Origin: Microbispora bryophytorum
GTDB taxonomy: Bacteria; Actinomycetota; Actinomycetes; Streptosporangiales; Streptosporangiaceae
Assembly (NCBI RefSeq): GCF_006874465.1
Contig: NZ_VIRL01000026.1
Span: forward strand, 42,256-106,255
Direction of reading: 5' to 3'
Length of the DNA: 64,000 bases
Shown: positions 25,664 through 34,314 of the stretch, piece after piece
Numbering within the stretch: the stretch's first letter is position 1
Layout of the letters: the number at the start of each line of letters is the position of its first letter
Position numbers and translations under genes: made by a program
The notes under the pieces: generated by a model
The model's input: the letters and a program-made list of their open reading frames with translations, nothing else
What the model was told of the DNA's origin: nothing
Databases searched by the model: none

Positions 25664-26434
25664 TCAGACCACGGGGATGATGCCGCCGTCGACCCGGAAC
25701 TGAGCTCCGGTGAGCCATTTGGCGCGGCCGGAGGCGAGAAACGCGATCATCTCGGCGACGTCCTCGGGTTCGCCTGGGCGCCCCATCGGCACCTTCAGGT
25801 GGTCCACGATCTGCTGCTTGACGTCGTCGATGCCGATGCCCCGGGTGTCGGCCATCTGCTGGAGGTGGGCGGCGGCTCCCTCGGTGACGACGAAGCCCGG
25901 CAGGACGCACACCACGCGCACGCCGTGCTTTCCCACCGCCGTCGCCAACTCGCGGCTATAGGCGTTCAGTGCCGCCTTCGACGCGGCGTACGACGCCTCG
26001 GCGGGTTGGGGAAGGTGACTGGCGATCGAGGAGACGTGCACCACGACGCCGGAGCCCCGCTCGATCATCCCCGGAACCAGGGCCCGGTCAAGTCGGACCG
26101 CGCTGAGCAGGTTCATCTCCAGGTCGGCGAGCCAGGACGCGTCCGACCGCTCAAGGGTGGGCATCGGTTCGGTTGCGGCTCCCGCGTTGTTGACCAGGAC
26201 GTCGACGCCTCCGACGCTGTCCACCACTCGTCGGCCGAGTTCCGCCGCTCCCTTCTCGGACCGCAGGTCGGCGGGAATGAAGGTGGCGGGCAAGTCGTCC
26301 GGGGGTGCGGTTCTCGAAGCCGTCAGCACGGTGGCGCCGGCTGCGGCGAAGCGACGCGCCGTCGCCTCCCCGAGCCCTCGGCTACCGCCGGTCACAAGCA
26401 CACGCAGGCCGGACACAGTGTCGTGCTCAATCAT
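25664..26434 (-). CDS. SDR-family oxidoreductase
   Basis: 256 aa classical short-chain dehydrogenase/reductase. The cofactor motif TGGSRGLG is at 15-22, with NNAGA at 82-86. The catalytic residues are Ser136 (VVHVSSIAS), Tyr149 and Lys153 (SYAASKAAL). The end is LTGAQFRVDGGIIPVV. An Arg in the glycine loop and SRT after the second strand suggest NADPH. The substrate is unknown. It is divergent from the TetR gene at 26519, with a long inverted repeat between them. Such SDR/TetR pairs usually respond to the substrate of the enzyme. Complete and cytoplasmic. Confidence 0.92.
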   Translation of the reverse strand: MIEHDTVSGLRVLVTGGSRGLGEATARRFAAAGATVLTASRTAPPDDLPATFIPADLRSEKGAAELGRRVVDSVGGVDVLVNNAGAATEPMPTLERSDASWLADLEMNLLSAVRLDRALVPGMIERGSGVVVHVSSIASHLPQPAEASYAASKAALNAYSRELATAVGKHGVRVVCVLPGFVVTEGAAAHLQQMADTRGIGIDDVKQQIVDHLKVPMGRPGEPEDVAEMIAFLASGRAKWLTGAQFRVDGGIIPVV

Positions 26435-26454
26435 CGTGAGCGCACTCCTTCGGT

Positions 26455-26507
26455 AAGGTGAATCCGACTCCGGAACTGTACACTCAAACCGGAGTCCGAT
26501 TCACCTT
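26455..26507. promoter_or_regulatory. 19-bp inverted repeat between SDR and TetR genes (operator)
   Basis: AAGGTGAATCCGACTCCGG (26455-26473), a 15-nt AT-rich spacer, and the complement with a single mismatch (26489-26507). It is centred in the divergent intergenic region, so a bound TetR could repress both genes. The arms are long for one TetR dimer, so two dimers could bind. Confidence 0.75.
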
Positions 26508-26518
26508 ATGGAGGACCG

Positions 26519-27091
26519 TTGCCGTCATCACGTCCACTGCGCGCGGATGCCCGCCGCAACCGCGAAGCGCTCCTGGCCGCGGCCCGTGAGGCGCTCCTCG
26601 CCGACGACGCCGCCCATGTGGAGGAGATCGCCCGCCGAGCCGATGTGGCCGTCGGCACGCTGTACCGTCACTTCGCAACGCGGGAGGCGCTCGTCGCGGA
26701 GGTGTACCGCCAGGAAGTCGCGGAGCTCTGTGCAGCCCCCGCCCGACTGCTCGCACAGCACGCCCCGGACGAAGCACTGCGCGCCTTCCTGCTGCTGCTC
26801 GTGGAGCACGCGGCAGTAGGCAGAGGGATGGGCGAGGCGCTGGACAGCATCATGGCAACCGACTCGCCGGTCTTCGACGACGCGCGCGACGAGATGGCCC
26901 GCGCCCTTGACGAACTTCTCGCCGCAGGCGTTGCCGCCGGTCTCGTCCGAAGCGACGTTGAGGGACGCCTCGTCCTGCGCGCCCTCGGAGGCATCTGTGG
27001 GATGCGCGCCAAAGGCTGGAAGGACGATGCGCTGCATATCGCCACGATCCTGTATGACGGGTTGCGCTACGCCGCGCCGAACCACGGCTGA
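26519..27091 (+). CDS. TetR-family repressor (divergent to SDR)
   Basis: 190 aa, TTG start chosen because GGAGG (26510-26514) sits just upstream and the HTH begins soon after (RRNREALLAAAREALLADDAAHVEEIARRADVAVGTLYRHFATREALVAEVY). The C-terminal half is a helical ligand-binding domain (PDEALRAFLLLLVEHAAVGRGMGEALDSI). It probably controls the adjacent SDR gene through the 19-bp inverted repeat. The ligand is unknown. Confidence 0.9.
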   Translation: MPSSRPLRADARRNREALLAAAREALLADDAAHVEEIARRADVAVGTLYRHFATREALVAEVYRQEVAELCAAPARLLAQHAPDEALRAFLLLLVEHAAVGRGMGEALDSIMATDSPVFDDARDEMARALDELLAAGVAAGLVRSDVEGRLVLRALGGICGMRAKGWKDDALHIATILYDGLRYAAPNHG

Positions 27092-27097
27092 GACCCG

Positions 27098-27259
27098 TCA
27101 GCGCGGCTCCGGCACCGGCAGCAGGCCGAGGTTGGCGTCGAGGCCGCCGTCGACGACCAGGGTGGCGCCGGTGACGTAGCAAGCGGCCGGCGAGACGCGG
27201 GGGCCGAGGGCGGCGACGCCGGCGGGGGTCGTGTACGCGGGAGCGTGGGTGGTCGTCAC
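27098..27259 (-). pseudogene. C-terminal fragment of a second SDR gene
   Basis: A 53-codon frame starting at a GTG that overlaps the FMN-reductase stop (GTGA). The sense SPAACYVTGATLVVDGGLDANLGLLP is the standard last strand of SDR enzymes (xxxxTGxxxxVDGG), but the Rossmann core and catalytic residues are missing. The coupled start may be fortuitous, or the peptide may still be translated. A remnant of a larger gene. Confidence 0.65.
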
Positions 27260-27780
27260 GCGGTCGCCCTCCTCTCCAGCGCCCCGGTCACCTGCGCGGC
27301 GACTCGATCGGCCCAGTCGGCGAGGACGCGGTCGAGGTCGGGGATCTCGGCCTCGAGCAGCGCCAGGCCGGGGGTGGGCACGAGCGCGCCCAGCTCGACC
27401 AGCACGGGACGCAGGTGCAGCTCGACGGCGAGGGCGTGCCGGGGAGAGCCCATGACCAGCAGCGGCAGCGCCACCGTTCCGGTCAGCGCACCACCGGGGA
27501 GGCGGTCGAGAAACGCCTTGAGCAGGCCGGTGTAGGTGGCCTTGTAGGTGGGGCTCGCCACCAGGAGCACCTGCGCTCCGGCGACCAGCTCCAGCGCCAC
27601 CTCCACGGTCGGCGAGGGCCCTGGGGTGAACAGGTGCGGCCCGATCCCGGACAGGTCCACGACCTCGGGCGGCGCCTCATGCCCGATCCGGCGCCCCACC
27701 TCCTCGGCCGCCGCCACGGCCGCGAGGTGGGTCCGGGAACCGCCGCGCGGATTGCCGACCAGCACCACGAGAGAGCTCAC
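27256..27780 (-). CDS. NADPH-dependent FMN reductase (SsuE/MsuE-like)
   Basis: 174 aa flavodoxin-like fold. VVLVGNPRGGSRTHLAA is the phosphate-binding loop, VLLVASPTYKATYTGLLKAFLDRLPGGALTG the characteristic second FMN loop, and LHLRPVLVELGALVPTPGLALLE the dimer helix region. The family supplies reduced FMN to two-component monooxygenases, often for sulfonate desulfurisation. The neighbouring flavin reductase and the cysteine-tailed leader peptide upstream favour a sulfur-limitation role. No monooxygenase gene is present in this stretch. It lies about 115 bp downstream of the flavin reductase gene on the same strand. Confidence 0.88.
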   Translation of the reverse strand: MSSLVVLVGNPRGGSRTHLAAVAAAEEVGRRIGHEAPPEVVDLSGIGPHLFTPGPSPTVEVALELVAGAQVLLVASPTYKATYTGLLKAFLDRLPGGALTGTVALPLLVMGSPRHALAVELHLRPVLVELGALVPTPGLALLEAEIPDLDRVLADWADRVAAQVTGALERRATA

Positions 27781-27895
27781 GAGGCCACCGCCTCGTGCCG
27801 CCCGGCCTGTCCTGTGTTCGTGCCGAAGAGCGTACGAGTGGTCAACAGAGGGTCCTCCAGATCGAAACGGGCGGTCCTGCCAAGCGAAAGCGGGA

Positions 27896-28429
27896 TCACG
27901 GGTGGGCGATGAACCGGCCGAAGCGGCCCTGGTGATACAGCAGCGGACGCCCCGGCGCGCGCACCTCGGCCTGGGTGACCAGCCCCACGACGAGGACGTG
28001 GTCGCCCACGCCGACCCGCTCGTACGGCAGGCAGATCAGGTGCGCGGAGACGTCCTCGATCAGCGGCGCGCCGAGCGGGCCCGGACGCCACCGGGTGGGC
28101 TCGGCGAACCGGTCCGCGCCCTTGCGGGCGAACCGGGCGGCGAGCTCGGCCTGGTCGCTGGCCAGGACGTTGACGGCGAAGTGGTCCGCCGCGCGCAGCG
28201 ACGGCCAGGTGGTGGACGACTGGTCCACGTAGAAGGAGACGAGGGGCGGGTCCAGACTGACCGAGGAGAACGAGGTCGCGGTCAACCCCACCGGCGCTCC
28301 CCCACTCCGCGCGGTGATCACGACGACTCCGGCCGCGTGCACCGCGAGTGCGCGCTTGTAGTCGCCGGCGTCCAGCCCGCGCTTGTAGTCGTCGGCATCG
28401 AGGCCGGGGCCGAGCAGAGTCTCCGTCAT
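27896..28429 (-). CDS. Flavin reductase (HpaC/DIM6-NTAB family)
   Basis: 177 aa. The core matches the split-barrel flavin reductase family: GVVVITARSGGAPVGLTATSFSSVSLDPPLVSFYV, then HFAVNVLASDQAELAARFA, and a C-terminal GRPLLYHQGRFGRF. These enzymes provide free FMNH2/FADH2 to monooxygenases. The N-terminus carries a 9-residue duplication (DADDYKRGL / DAGDYKRAL, 27-bp units), apparently a slippage event. Together with the SsuE-like gene it forms a flavin-supply pair under a cysteine leader peptide (28620-28694). Confidence 0.88.
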   Translation of the reverse strand: MTETLLGPGLDADDYKRGLDAGDYKRALAVHAAGVVVITARSGGAPVGLTATSFSSVSLDPPLVSFYVDQSSTTWPSLRAADHFAVNVLASDQAELAARFARKGADRFAEPTRWRPGPLGAPLIEDVSAHLICLPYERVGVGDHVLVVGLVTQAEVRAPGRPLLYHQGRFGRFIAHP

Positions 28430-28525
28430 GGCAAACCTCCGGAAGGTCGCAGCTGCTCACAGGGTCGATCCCGCCCGCCGCGGGCACCACGGCACGCGGG
28501 ATCAGGGATTGGGATGGAGGCGGGA

Positions 28526-28589
28526 CCGGGCGTGACGCGGTCACGCCCGGCTCGCGAGGAGGGCGGCCGCGTGCCGCGGCCGGCTCCTC
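28526..28589 (-). terminator. Tandem hairpins between leader peptide and flavin reductase gene (attenuator candidate)
   Basis: A perfect 11-bp stem (CCGGGCGTGAC / GTCACGCCCGG, loop GCG, 28526-28550) and a larger hairpin with one bulge (28556-28589, GAGGAG ... CTCCTC). Both lie between the leader peptide stop and the structural gene. The layout suits transcription attenuation or RNA-structure control coupled to leader translation. Confidence 0.55.
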
Positions 28590-28619
28590 ATCGGCACGAG
28601 AACGACGGATGATTCATGA

Positions 28620-28694
28620 TCAACAACACTGTGCGCCGGCGACGTGGCCGTAGTCCACGCTCAAACGCCGGGTCAGACGAACGCCCTGGCTCAT
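28620..28694 (-). CDS. Cysteine-tailed leader peptide
   Basis: 24-aa frame with ATG at 28694. It begins MSQGVRLTRRLSVDYGHVA and ends in Cys-Cys before TGA. The pattern R-L-T-R-R-x-x-V-D-x-x-x-V followed by terminal cysteines is that of the short leader peptides found in actinobacteria ahead of sulfur-metabolism operons. There, ribosome stalling on Cys codons signals cysteine shortage. The predicted promoter places the transcript start at or next to the ATG, so it is likely leaderless. It lies about 190 bp upstream of the flavin reductase start on the same strand. Confidence 0.75.
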   Translation of the reverse strand: MSQGVRLTRRLSVDYGHVAGAQCC

Positions 28695-28701
28695 ACCACC
28701 G

Positions 28702-28730
28702 AACGTACGATCACCGGTTCAGAAAGTCAA
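28702..28730 (-). promoter_or_regulatory. Promoter of the leader peptide / flavin reductase operon
   Basis: Minus-strand TTGACT (28730-28725), a 17-nt spacer, and TACGTT (28707-28702). The predicted start lies about 8 nt beyond, essentially at the leader ATG. The AT-rich flank (AATATTGACTTTC) contrasts with the surrounding DNA. Confidence 0.6.
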
Positions 28731-29030
28731 TATTTCCTACTAGCTTTACAGGGAAATAAGCCAGCCGCAGGTACGCTCGCGCCGATCAGGGCTCGGCCCT
28801 ACCGGTCGCCGATGCCCACCCGGCAGTCCTGACGTGGTTCCCCGGCTTCGGCCGCCTGCATTCGGGCTCCCGCGCACCAACGCGGCGGGCCGCAGGTCGC
28901 CGCCCTCCTGAGGGCCGGGGCGACCTGCGGCCCGGGAGTCGGGGGTCGGGAGGTCGGGAGGTCGGGAGGTCGGGAGATCGGGAGATCGTGGTGGGGAAAG
29001 GGAGGTCGTGGGTGGGCGGCAGGGAGCGGG
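28731..29030. repeat. Gene-free stretch with a 9-bp tandem repeat
   Basis: No gene was recognised. At about 28944-28990 the unit GGTCGGGAG repeats about five times (last units GATCGGGAG). The rest is GC-rich spacer between the sulfur-leader promoter and the end of the allophanate hydrolase gene. Confidence 0.6.
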
Positions 29031-30719
29031 TCAGCCACGGACCGCCAGTGATCGGAGGTAGGCGCGCCACCCTCCGTACGTGGTGATGTCGGCCGCGCCG
29101 CGCAGCCCTTCCGGAGCGCAGAGGAAGCCGGGCACGTTCGTGCCGTCGGCCAGCTCGACCCGGCCCAGCGTCATCGGGCGGGGAAGGGCCGCGAGCAGGT
29201 CGCCCAGCCCTTCGGCGGGAAGCTCCCACACCTCGCACTCGATGGCCGCGCCGTTCTCGGGACCACCGTCCTCAAGCGCGCGGACGAGCCCTGGTTTGGG
29301 CGGCTCGGTGGCCAGGGCGTGCAGCCGGTAGCGCGCGGCGGTCGTGGTCGTGGCCAGCAGGCGGGCGCCGCGCGCGGTGAGCTCGTGGTTGAGCGGTTGT
29401 CCCGACAGGTGCGCGCCGACCACAGCCAGGCGGACGGCCGGCTGGAGCAGCCGGGCGATGGCGACCAGGTCGTCGTCGGCGTGGGTCCGGCCGACCAGCA
29501 TGACCCCGTACGGCAGCCCGTCCACCTGTCCGGCGGGCACGGCAAGCGCGCACATGTCGAAGAGGTTGACGAAGTTGGTGAAGCGGCCGAGGTCGCTGTT
29601 GACGCCGACCGGGTCGGCCGCGACCTGCGCCGGCGTGGGATGGCGGGGAGTGACCGGCAGGAGCAGGGCGTCGCGGTCGCCGAGCAGGGACAGGGCGTGC
29701 TCGCGCAGTGCCGCGAGCCGTTCCCCGTCGGCGAACAGGCGGTGGGCGGGCAGGTCACGAGCCGCGGTGATGATGGAGGCGACAGTGGGATCCAGGTCGG
29801 GGTCGCCCTTGTCGGCCAACGCCTCGACGAACGCGCCGACCGCGGTGTAACGCTCGGCGACGAAGGCCCCCTGGTAGAGCAGCGCGGCGGCCTCCAGGAA
29901 GGGGGCGGGGTCGATCGGGTGGATCTCGACGCCCGCCGAGGCCAGCCCGCCTGCCGCGGTCTCGAACGCCTCGGCCCAGCCCGGGGCCAGCGTGCCGAGG
30001 CCGGCGGTGGCGGGCACGGCCAGCCGCCAGGGTCCGGGGCGGCGAGCCGGGCGGGATGCGGGCAGTGCGGACGGGGTGGTCATGAGGGCCACGGCCCGCT
30101 GGGCCTCGGGGAGCGTACGGGCGAAGACGCTGACGCAGTCGAGGCTCCGGCAAGCCGGGACCACGCCTTCCGAGGGAATCAGGCCGTAGGTGGGCTTGAC
30201 CCCGACGATGCCGTTGAAGGCGGCGGGGACCCGGCCCGAGCCCGCGGTGTCGGTGCCGAGCGCGAGGTCGGCCAGGCCGAGCGCGACGGCGACCGCCGAG
30301 CCCGAGCTGGATCCTCCGGAGATCCGGTCCGGGTCGGTGGCGGCACGCACCGCGCCGTAGGGGCTGCGGGTGCCGACCAGCCCCGTGGCGAACTGATCCA
30401 GATTCGTGGTGCCGAGCACGATGGCGCCGGCCTCGCGGAGCCGGGCGACGGCAGGGGCGTCGGCCTCCGGCCGGTAGGCGTAGGAGGGGCAGCCGGCGGT
30501 GGTCGGCAGTCCGGCCACGTCGATGTTGCCTTTCACGGCCAGCAGGCGGCCCGCGAGGGGAAGGCGGTCGCCGCCCGTCACGCGAGCGTCCACGGCGGCG
30601 GCCTCGGCCTCCACCTCGGCCTGCGGCCGCAGGTCGATCCAGATCTCCGGACGGTCCGTCTCGGCGATCCGGGCGTAGGCCCTGCGGACCCGGTCCAGTG
30701 CCGTCTCAGTCACGATCAC
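29031..30719 (-). CDS. atzF: Allophanate hydrolase
   Basis: 562 aa amidase-signature enzyme that splits allophanate into two ammonia and two CO2. The triad is clear: Lys63 (LLAVKGNID), cis-Ser137 (RISGGSSSGS) and nucleophile Ser161 (GTDTAGSGRVPAA); the 74- and 24-residue spacings match those I recall for AtzF. The C-terminal domain (GQPLNHELTARGARLLATTTTAARYRLHALA to GFLCAPEGL) is specific to allophanate hydrolases. The start overlaps the urea carboxylase gene by 14 bp, so it is the last gene of a four-gene operon. Cytoplasmic. Confidence 0.95.
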   Translation of the reverse strand: MIVTETALDRVRRAYARIAETDRPEIWIDLRPQAEVEAEAAAVDARVTGGDRLPLAGRLLAVKGNIDVAGLPTTAGCPSYAYRPEADAPAVARLREAGAIVLGTTNLDQFATGLVGTRSPYGAVRAATDPDRISGGSSSGSAVAVALGLADLALGTDTAGSGRVPAAFNGIVGVKPTYGLIPSEGVVPACRSLDCVSVFARTLPEAQRAVALMTTPSALPASRPARRPGPWRLAVPATAGLGTLAPGWAEAFETAAGGLASAGVEIHPIDPAPFLEAAALLYQGAFVAERYTAVGAFVEALADKGDPDLDPTVASIITAARDLPAHRLFADGERLAALREHALSLLGDRDALLLPVTPRHPTPAQVAADPVGVNSDLGRFTNFVNLFDMCALAVPAGQVDGLPYGVMLVGRTHADDDLVAIARLLQPAVRLAVVGAHLSGQPLNHELTARGARLLATTTTAARYRLHALATEPPKPGLVRALEDGGPENGAAIECEVWELPAEGLGDLLAALPRPMTLGRVELADGTNVPGFLCAPEGLRGAADITTYGGWRAYLRSLAVRG

Positions 30720-33700
30720 TCCTCAGCACCACCAGCGGGGCGCCCGCCTCCACCTGGTCACCGGGGCCGACCAGGACTCCTTCGACCACGCCGTCGGCGG
30801 GGGCCAGGACGGCGGACTCCATCTTCATCGCCTCCAGCACGATCAACGGCTGCCCGGCGGCGACCCGCCGGCCCGGCGTGACGCTGATCTGCCAGACGCT
30901 CGCGGTGAACTCCGCTTCCACCACCTGGCAGCCCGGCGGAATTTCCAGCTCGGTCTCGGCCGTGCTCGGGGGCTGCTCCGCCCGGTCGAACTCGCCCGAC
31001 GCCTGCCAGGCCGCCCGCTCGGCGGCGAAGGCGGCGGCCTGCCGCCGCCGGAAGGCCGCGATCGACTCGGCGTGCTCGGCCAGAAAGCGGTGGTGGTCGG
31101 CGAGCCGGAAAACCCCTTCCTCGATCTTGGGTTCGAGGCGCCCCGCCGCCAGGTCGGCGCGTAGTTCCAGCAGCTCTTCCGGCGTCACCGGATACCACCG
31201 GATGCGGTCGAAGAAGCGCAGCAACCAGGGAGAGCCCGGCTGGAACGCGCCGCGTTGCTGCCAACTCGACCACACCTGCGTCGTACGGCCCACGAACTGG
31301 TAGCCGCCCGGTCCCTCCATCCCGTAGACGCACAGGTAGGCGCCGCCGATGCCGACGGAGTTCTCGGCGGTCCAGGTGCGGGCGGGGTTGTACTTGGTGG
31401 TGACCAGACGGTGCCGGGGGTCGAGCGGGGTGGCCACGGGAGCGCCGAGATAGACGTCGCCGAGCCCGAGGACGAGGTATTCGGCGTCGAAGACGACGCG
31501 GTGGACCTCGGCCACGTCCTCCAGGCCGTTCACCCGGCGGATGAACTCGATGTTCGACGGGCACCAGGGCGCGTCGTCGCGGACTCCCGCCATGTAGCGG
31601 GCGATGGCCTCCCGGGTGGCGGGGTCGTCCCAGGACAGGGGCAGGTGGACGACGCGGCTGGGCACCTCCAGCTCTCCGGTGGGCGGCAGACCGGCCTCGA
31701 TGCGGAGCAGCTCGGCCAGCAGCTCGCGCTGGGACAGCGTCGCGGGGTCGAGATGGATCTGAAGCGAGCGGATGCCGGGGGTGAGGTCGACGACGCCGGG
31801 CAGGTCTCGGGCGGCGAGCGCCTCCGCCAGGGCGTGCACGCGCATGCGCAGGCCCAGGTCGAGCTCCATCGGCCCGTACTCGACGAGGATGTTGTCGTCT
31901 CCGCTGCGCCGGTAGGTGACGCCGGGCCGCTCGCCGGTCTCGGGGAGGCGGTGGAGCACGCCGCCGTCGCCGGGGACGCCGATCGCGGAAGGCACGGGGA
32001 CGAAGGTGACGGTGTCTCCGGGCCGCAGCTGGCCGAGCTTCCAGCGTTCGGAGGTGACGACGGTGGCCGGGCAGACGAACCCGCCGAGCGAGGGGCCGTC
32101 GGGGCCGAGCACGACCGGCATGTCACCGGTGTAGTCCACGGCGCCCACCGAGTAGGGCGTGTCGTGGATGTTGGAGGGGTGCAGTCCCGCCTCGCCCCCG
32201 TCGAGGCGGGACCAGCGCGGTTTGGGCCCGATCAGTCGAACGCCGGTGCGAGCGGAGTTGTGGTGGACCTTCCACTGGGCGGCGTAGAAGTCGCGGATGT
32301 CGTCGTCGGTGAAGAACTCGGGGTTGGCGTGCGGGCCCTCGACCACGCCGATCCGCCAGGCGTGCCCGAACGCGGGCCGCTCCCCTGCTTCGTCGCCGCC
32401 GGAGGCGATGCGTCCCCCGTGCTTGACAGACTCCCCGAGCTTGAGGGACTCCCCGTGCTCAGGGTGGTAGCCGTGCTCAGGGTGACCGCCCTGCTCGGGG
32501 TGGCCGCCGTGCAGGACGTCTCCGGCGCGCAGCGCCCGGCCGCCGTGGCCGCCGAACCCGCCGAGCGTGAACGTCGCGGCGCTGCCCAGGTAGTGGGGAA
32601 CGTCGAACCCGCCCGCCATCAGCAGGTAGACGCGCAGCCCCGGCCCTTCGGCGGCGCCGATGTCCAGCACGCCGCCGGCGGGCACGGTGACCGGCTCCCA
32701 CTGGGGGACGGGCGTGCCGTCCACCGTGACGGGCGCGGGCGCGCCGGTGACGCAGACGGTGGTGGCGTGGCTGAAGCGCAGCGCCGGGCCGCGCAACGTG
32801 CACTCCAGTCCGGGTGCGCCGGGGTCGTTGCCCAGGGCGGTGTTGCCGTGCCTGAACGAGCGGTCGTCCATCGGCCCCGACGGCGGCACGCCCACCTGCC
32901 AGTAGCCGGTCCGTCCCGGCCAGTCCTGCACCGTGGTGAGAGTGCCGGGCCGCACCACCTCGATGCGGCGGGAGCCGTCGGCGAGACCGGCCAGGGTGGC
33001 GGTGCCGTGCGTGGCCTCCCGTACGGAAGGATCCTCCGCCGCGGCGCGCAGCAGCCCGAGGTTGGTCTCGACACCGTCGATCCTGGTCTCGGCCAGCGCC
33101 GCGGCCAGCCGGTCCAGCGCCTGGTCCCGGTCGGCGCCGTGCGCGACGACCTTGGCGAGCAGCGGATCGTAGGCGCTGCTGACCTGGGTGCCCGTCTCCA
33201 CCCAGCCGTCCACCCGCGCGCCCGCGGGGAACGCGACGCGGGTGAGCAGGCCCGCACTGGGCCGGTGGTCGCGGCTCGGGTCCTCGGCGTAGACCCGGGC
33301 CTCGACGGCGTGGCCGGCGGCCGCGGGCGGGTCGTGCAGGGCGGCGTGCACGTGGCTCGCGTCGCCCTGGGCCAGGCGCAGCATCCATTCGACCAGGTCG
33401 ACGCCGTAGATCGCCTCGGTGACGGGGTGCTCCACCTGCAGGCGGGTGTTGACCTCCAGGAAGTACGGCTCGGCGCGCACCGGGTCGTAGATGAACTCGA
33501 CGGTGCCCGCCGACCGGTAGCGCACGGAGGCGCACAGGCCGGCGGCGCTGTCGGCGAGCCTGGCCCGAACCAGCGGCGGCAGGCCGGGGGCGGGGGCCTC
33601 CTCCAGCACCTTCTGGTGACGCCGCTGCAGGGAGCAGTCGCGGTCGCCGAATGTGACGACGCCGCCCATACCGTCGCCGAAGACCTGGACCTCGACATGC

Positions 33701-34314
33701 CGGCCGCCCTCGACCAGGCGTTCCAGGAACAGCCCGGCGGAGGCGAAGCTGGCGGCGGCGGTGCGCTGGACGCTGTGCCACGCCTGGGCCAGCTCGCCGG
33801 CGTCCCGGCAGGCGCGCATGCCGATGCCGCCGCCTCCGCCGGTGGCCTTGAGCATGACCGGGTAGCCGATGTCCTGCGCCGCGCTCAGGGCCGCGTCTAC
33901 ATCGGGGAGCAGGCCGGTGCCGGGAAGCAACGGCACGCCGGCCCGCTCGGCGGCGGCGCGGGCGGTGTGCTTGGCGCCGAACAGGTCGAGCTGCTCGGGA
34001 GTGGGACCGACGAAGGCCAGCCCGGCGGCTTCGACCCGGCGCGCGAAGGCCGCGTCTTCGGACAGGAAACCGTAACCGGGGTGGATGGCGTCCGCGCCGC
34101 TGTCCAGGGCGGCCTGAAGCACCCGGTCGGCGTCCAGGTAGCTCTCCCGGGCGGGGGCGGGGCCGAGCCGTACGGCGTGGTCGGCCAGGCGGACGTGGGC
34201 GGCGCCCCGGTCGGGGTCGGAGTAGACGGCGACCGTGCGCAGGCCCAGGCGGCGGGCGGTGGCGATGACGCGGACGGCGATCTCGCCCCGGTTGGCGATG
34301 AGGAGGGTGTTCAT
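30706..34314 (-). CDS. Urea/guanidine carboxylase (biotin-dependent)
   Basis: 1202 aa. The biotin carboxylase domain (1-450) begins MNTLLIANRGEIAVRVI with HPGYGFLSE and the ATP-grasp MLKATGGGGGIGM. The carboxyltransferase part combines the KipA-like (about 460-760) and KipI-like (about 790-1010) domains. The C-terminal biotinyl domain has the lysine in VLEAMKMESAV (K1164). It carboxylates urea, or guanidine in loci with UAAP/CgdAB genes, and AtzF degrades the product. ATG 34314 overlaps the upstream stop by 4 bp. A Gly/His-rich pentapeptide stretch (HPEHG/HPEQGG, about 32410-32510) sits between subdomains. Which substrate it prefers cannot be decided by eye. Confidence 0.93.
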   Translation of the reverse strand: MNTLLIANRGEIAVRVIATARRLGLRTVAVYSDPDRGAAHVRLADHAVRLGPAPARESYLDADRVLQAALDSGADAIHPGYGFLSEDAAFARRVEAAGLAFVGPTPEQLDLFGAKHTARAAAERAGVPLLPGTGLLPDVDAALSAAQDIGYPVMLKATGGGGGIGMRACRDAGELAQAWHSVQRTAAASFASAGLFLERLVEGGRHVEVQVFGDGMGGVVTFGDRDCSLQRRHQKVLEEAPAPGLPPLVRARLADSAAGLCASVRYRSAGTVEFIYDPVRAEPYFLEVNTRLQVEHPVTEAIYGVDLVEWMLRLAQGDASHVHAALHDPPAAAGHAVEARVYAEDPSRDHRPSAGLLTRVAFPAGARVDGWVETGTQVSSAYDPLLAKVVAHGADRDQALDRLAAALAETRIDGVETNLGLLRAAAEDPSVREATHGTATLAGLADGSRRIEVVRPGTLTTVQDWPGRTGYWQVGVPPSGPMDDRSFRHGNTALGNDPGAPGLECTLRGPALRFSHATTVCVTGAPAPVTVDGTPVPQWEPVTVPAGGVLDIGAAEGPGLRVYLLMAGGFDVPHYLGSAATFTLGGFGGHGGRALRAGDVLHGGHPEQGGHPEHGYHPEHGESLKLGESVKHGGRIASGGDEAGERPAFGHAWRIGVVEGPHANPEFFTDDDIRDFYAAQWKVHHNSARTGVRLIGPKPRWSRLDGGEAGLHPSNIHDTPYSVGAVDYTGDMPVVLGPDGPSLGGFVCPATVVTSERWKLGQLRPGDTVTFVPVPSAIGVPGDGGVLHRLPETGERPGVTYRRSGDDNILVEYGPMELDLGLRMRVHALAEALAARDLPGVVDLTPGIRSLQIHLDPATLSQRELLAELLRIEAGLPPTGELEVPSRVVHLPLSWDDPATREAIARYMAGVRDDAPWCPSNIEFIRRVNGLEDVAEVHRVVFDAEYLVLGLGDVYLGAPVATPLDPRHRLVTTKYNPARTWTAENSVGIGGAYLCVYGMEGPGGYQFVGRTTQVWSSWQQRGAFQPGSPWLLRFFDRIRWYPVTPEELLELRADLAAGRLEPKIEEGVFRLADHHRFLAEHAESIAAFRRRQAAAFAAERAAWQASGEFDRAEQPPSTAETELEIPPGCQVVEAEFTASVWQISVTPGRRVAAGQPLIVLEAMKMESAVLAPADGVVEGVLVGPGDQVEAGAPLVVLRSDRD

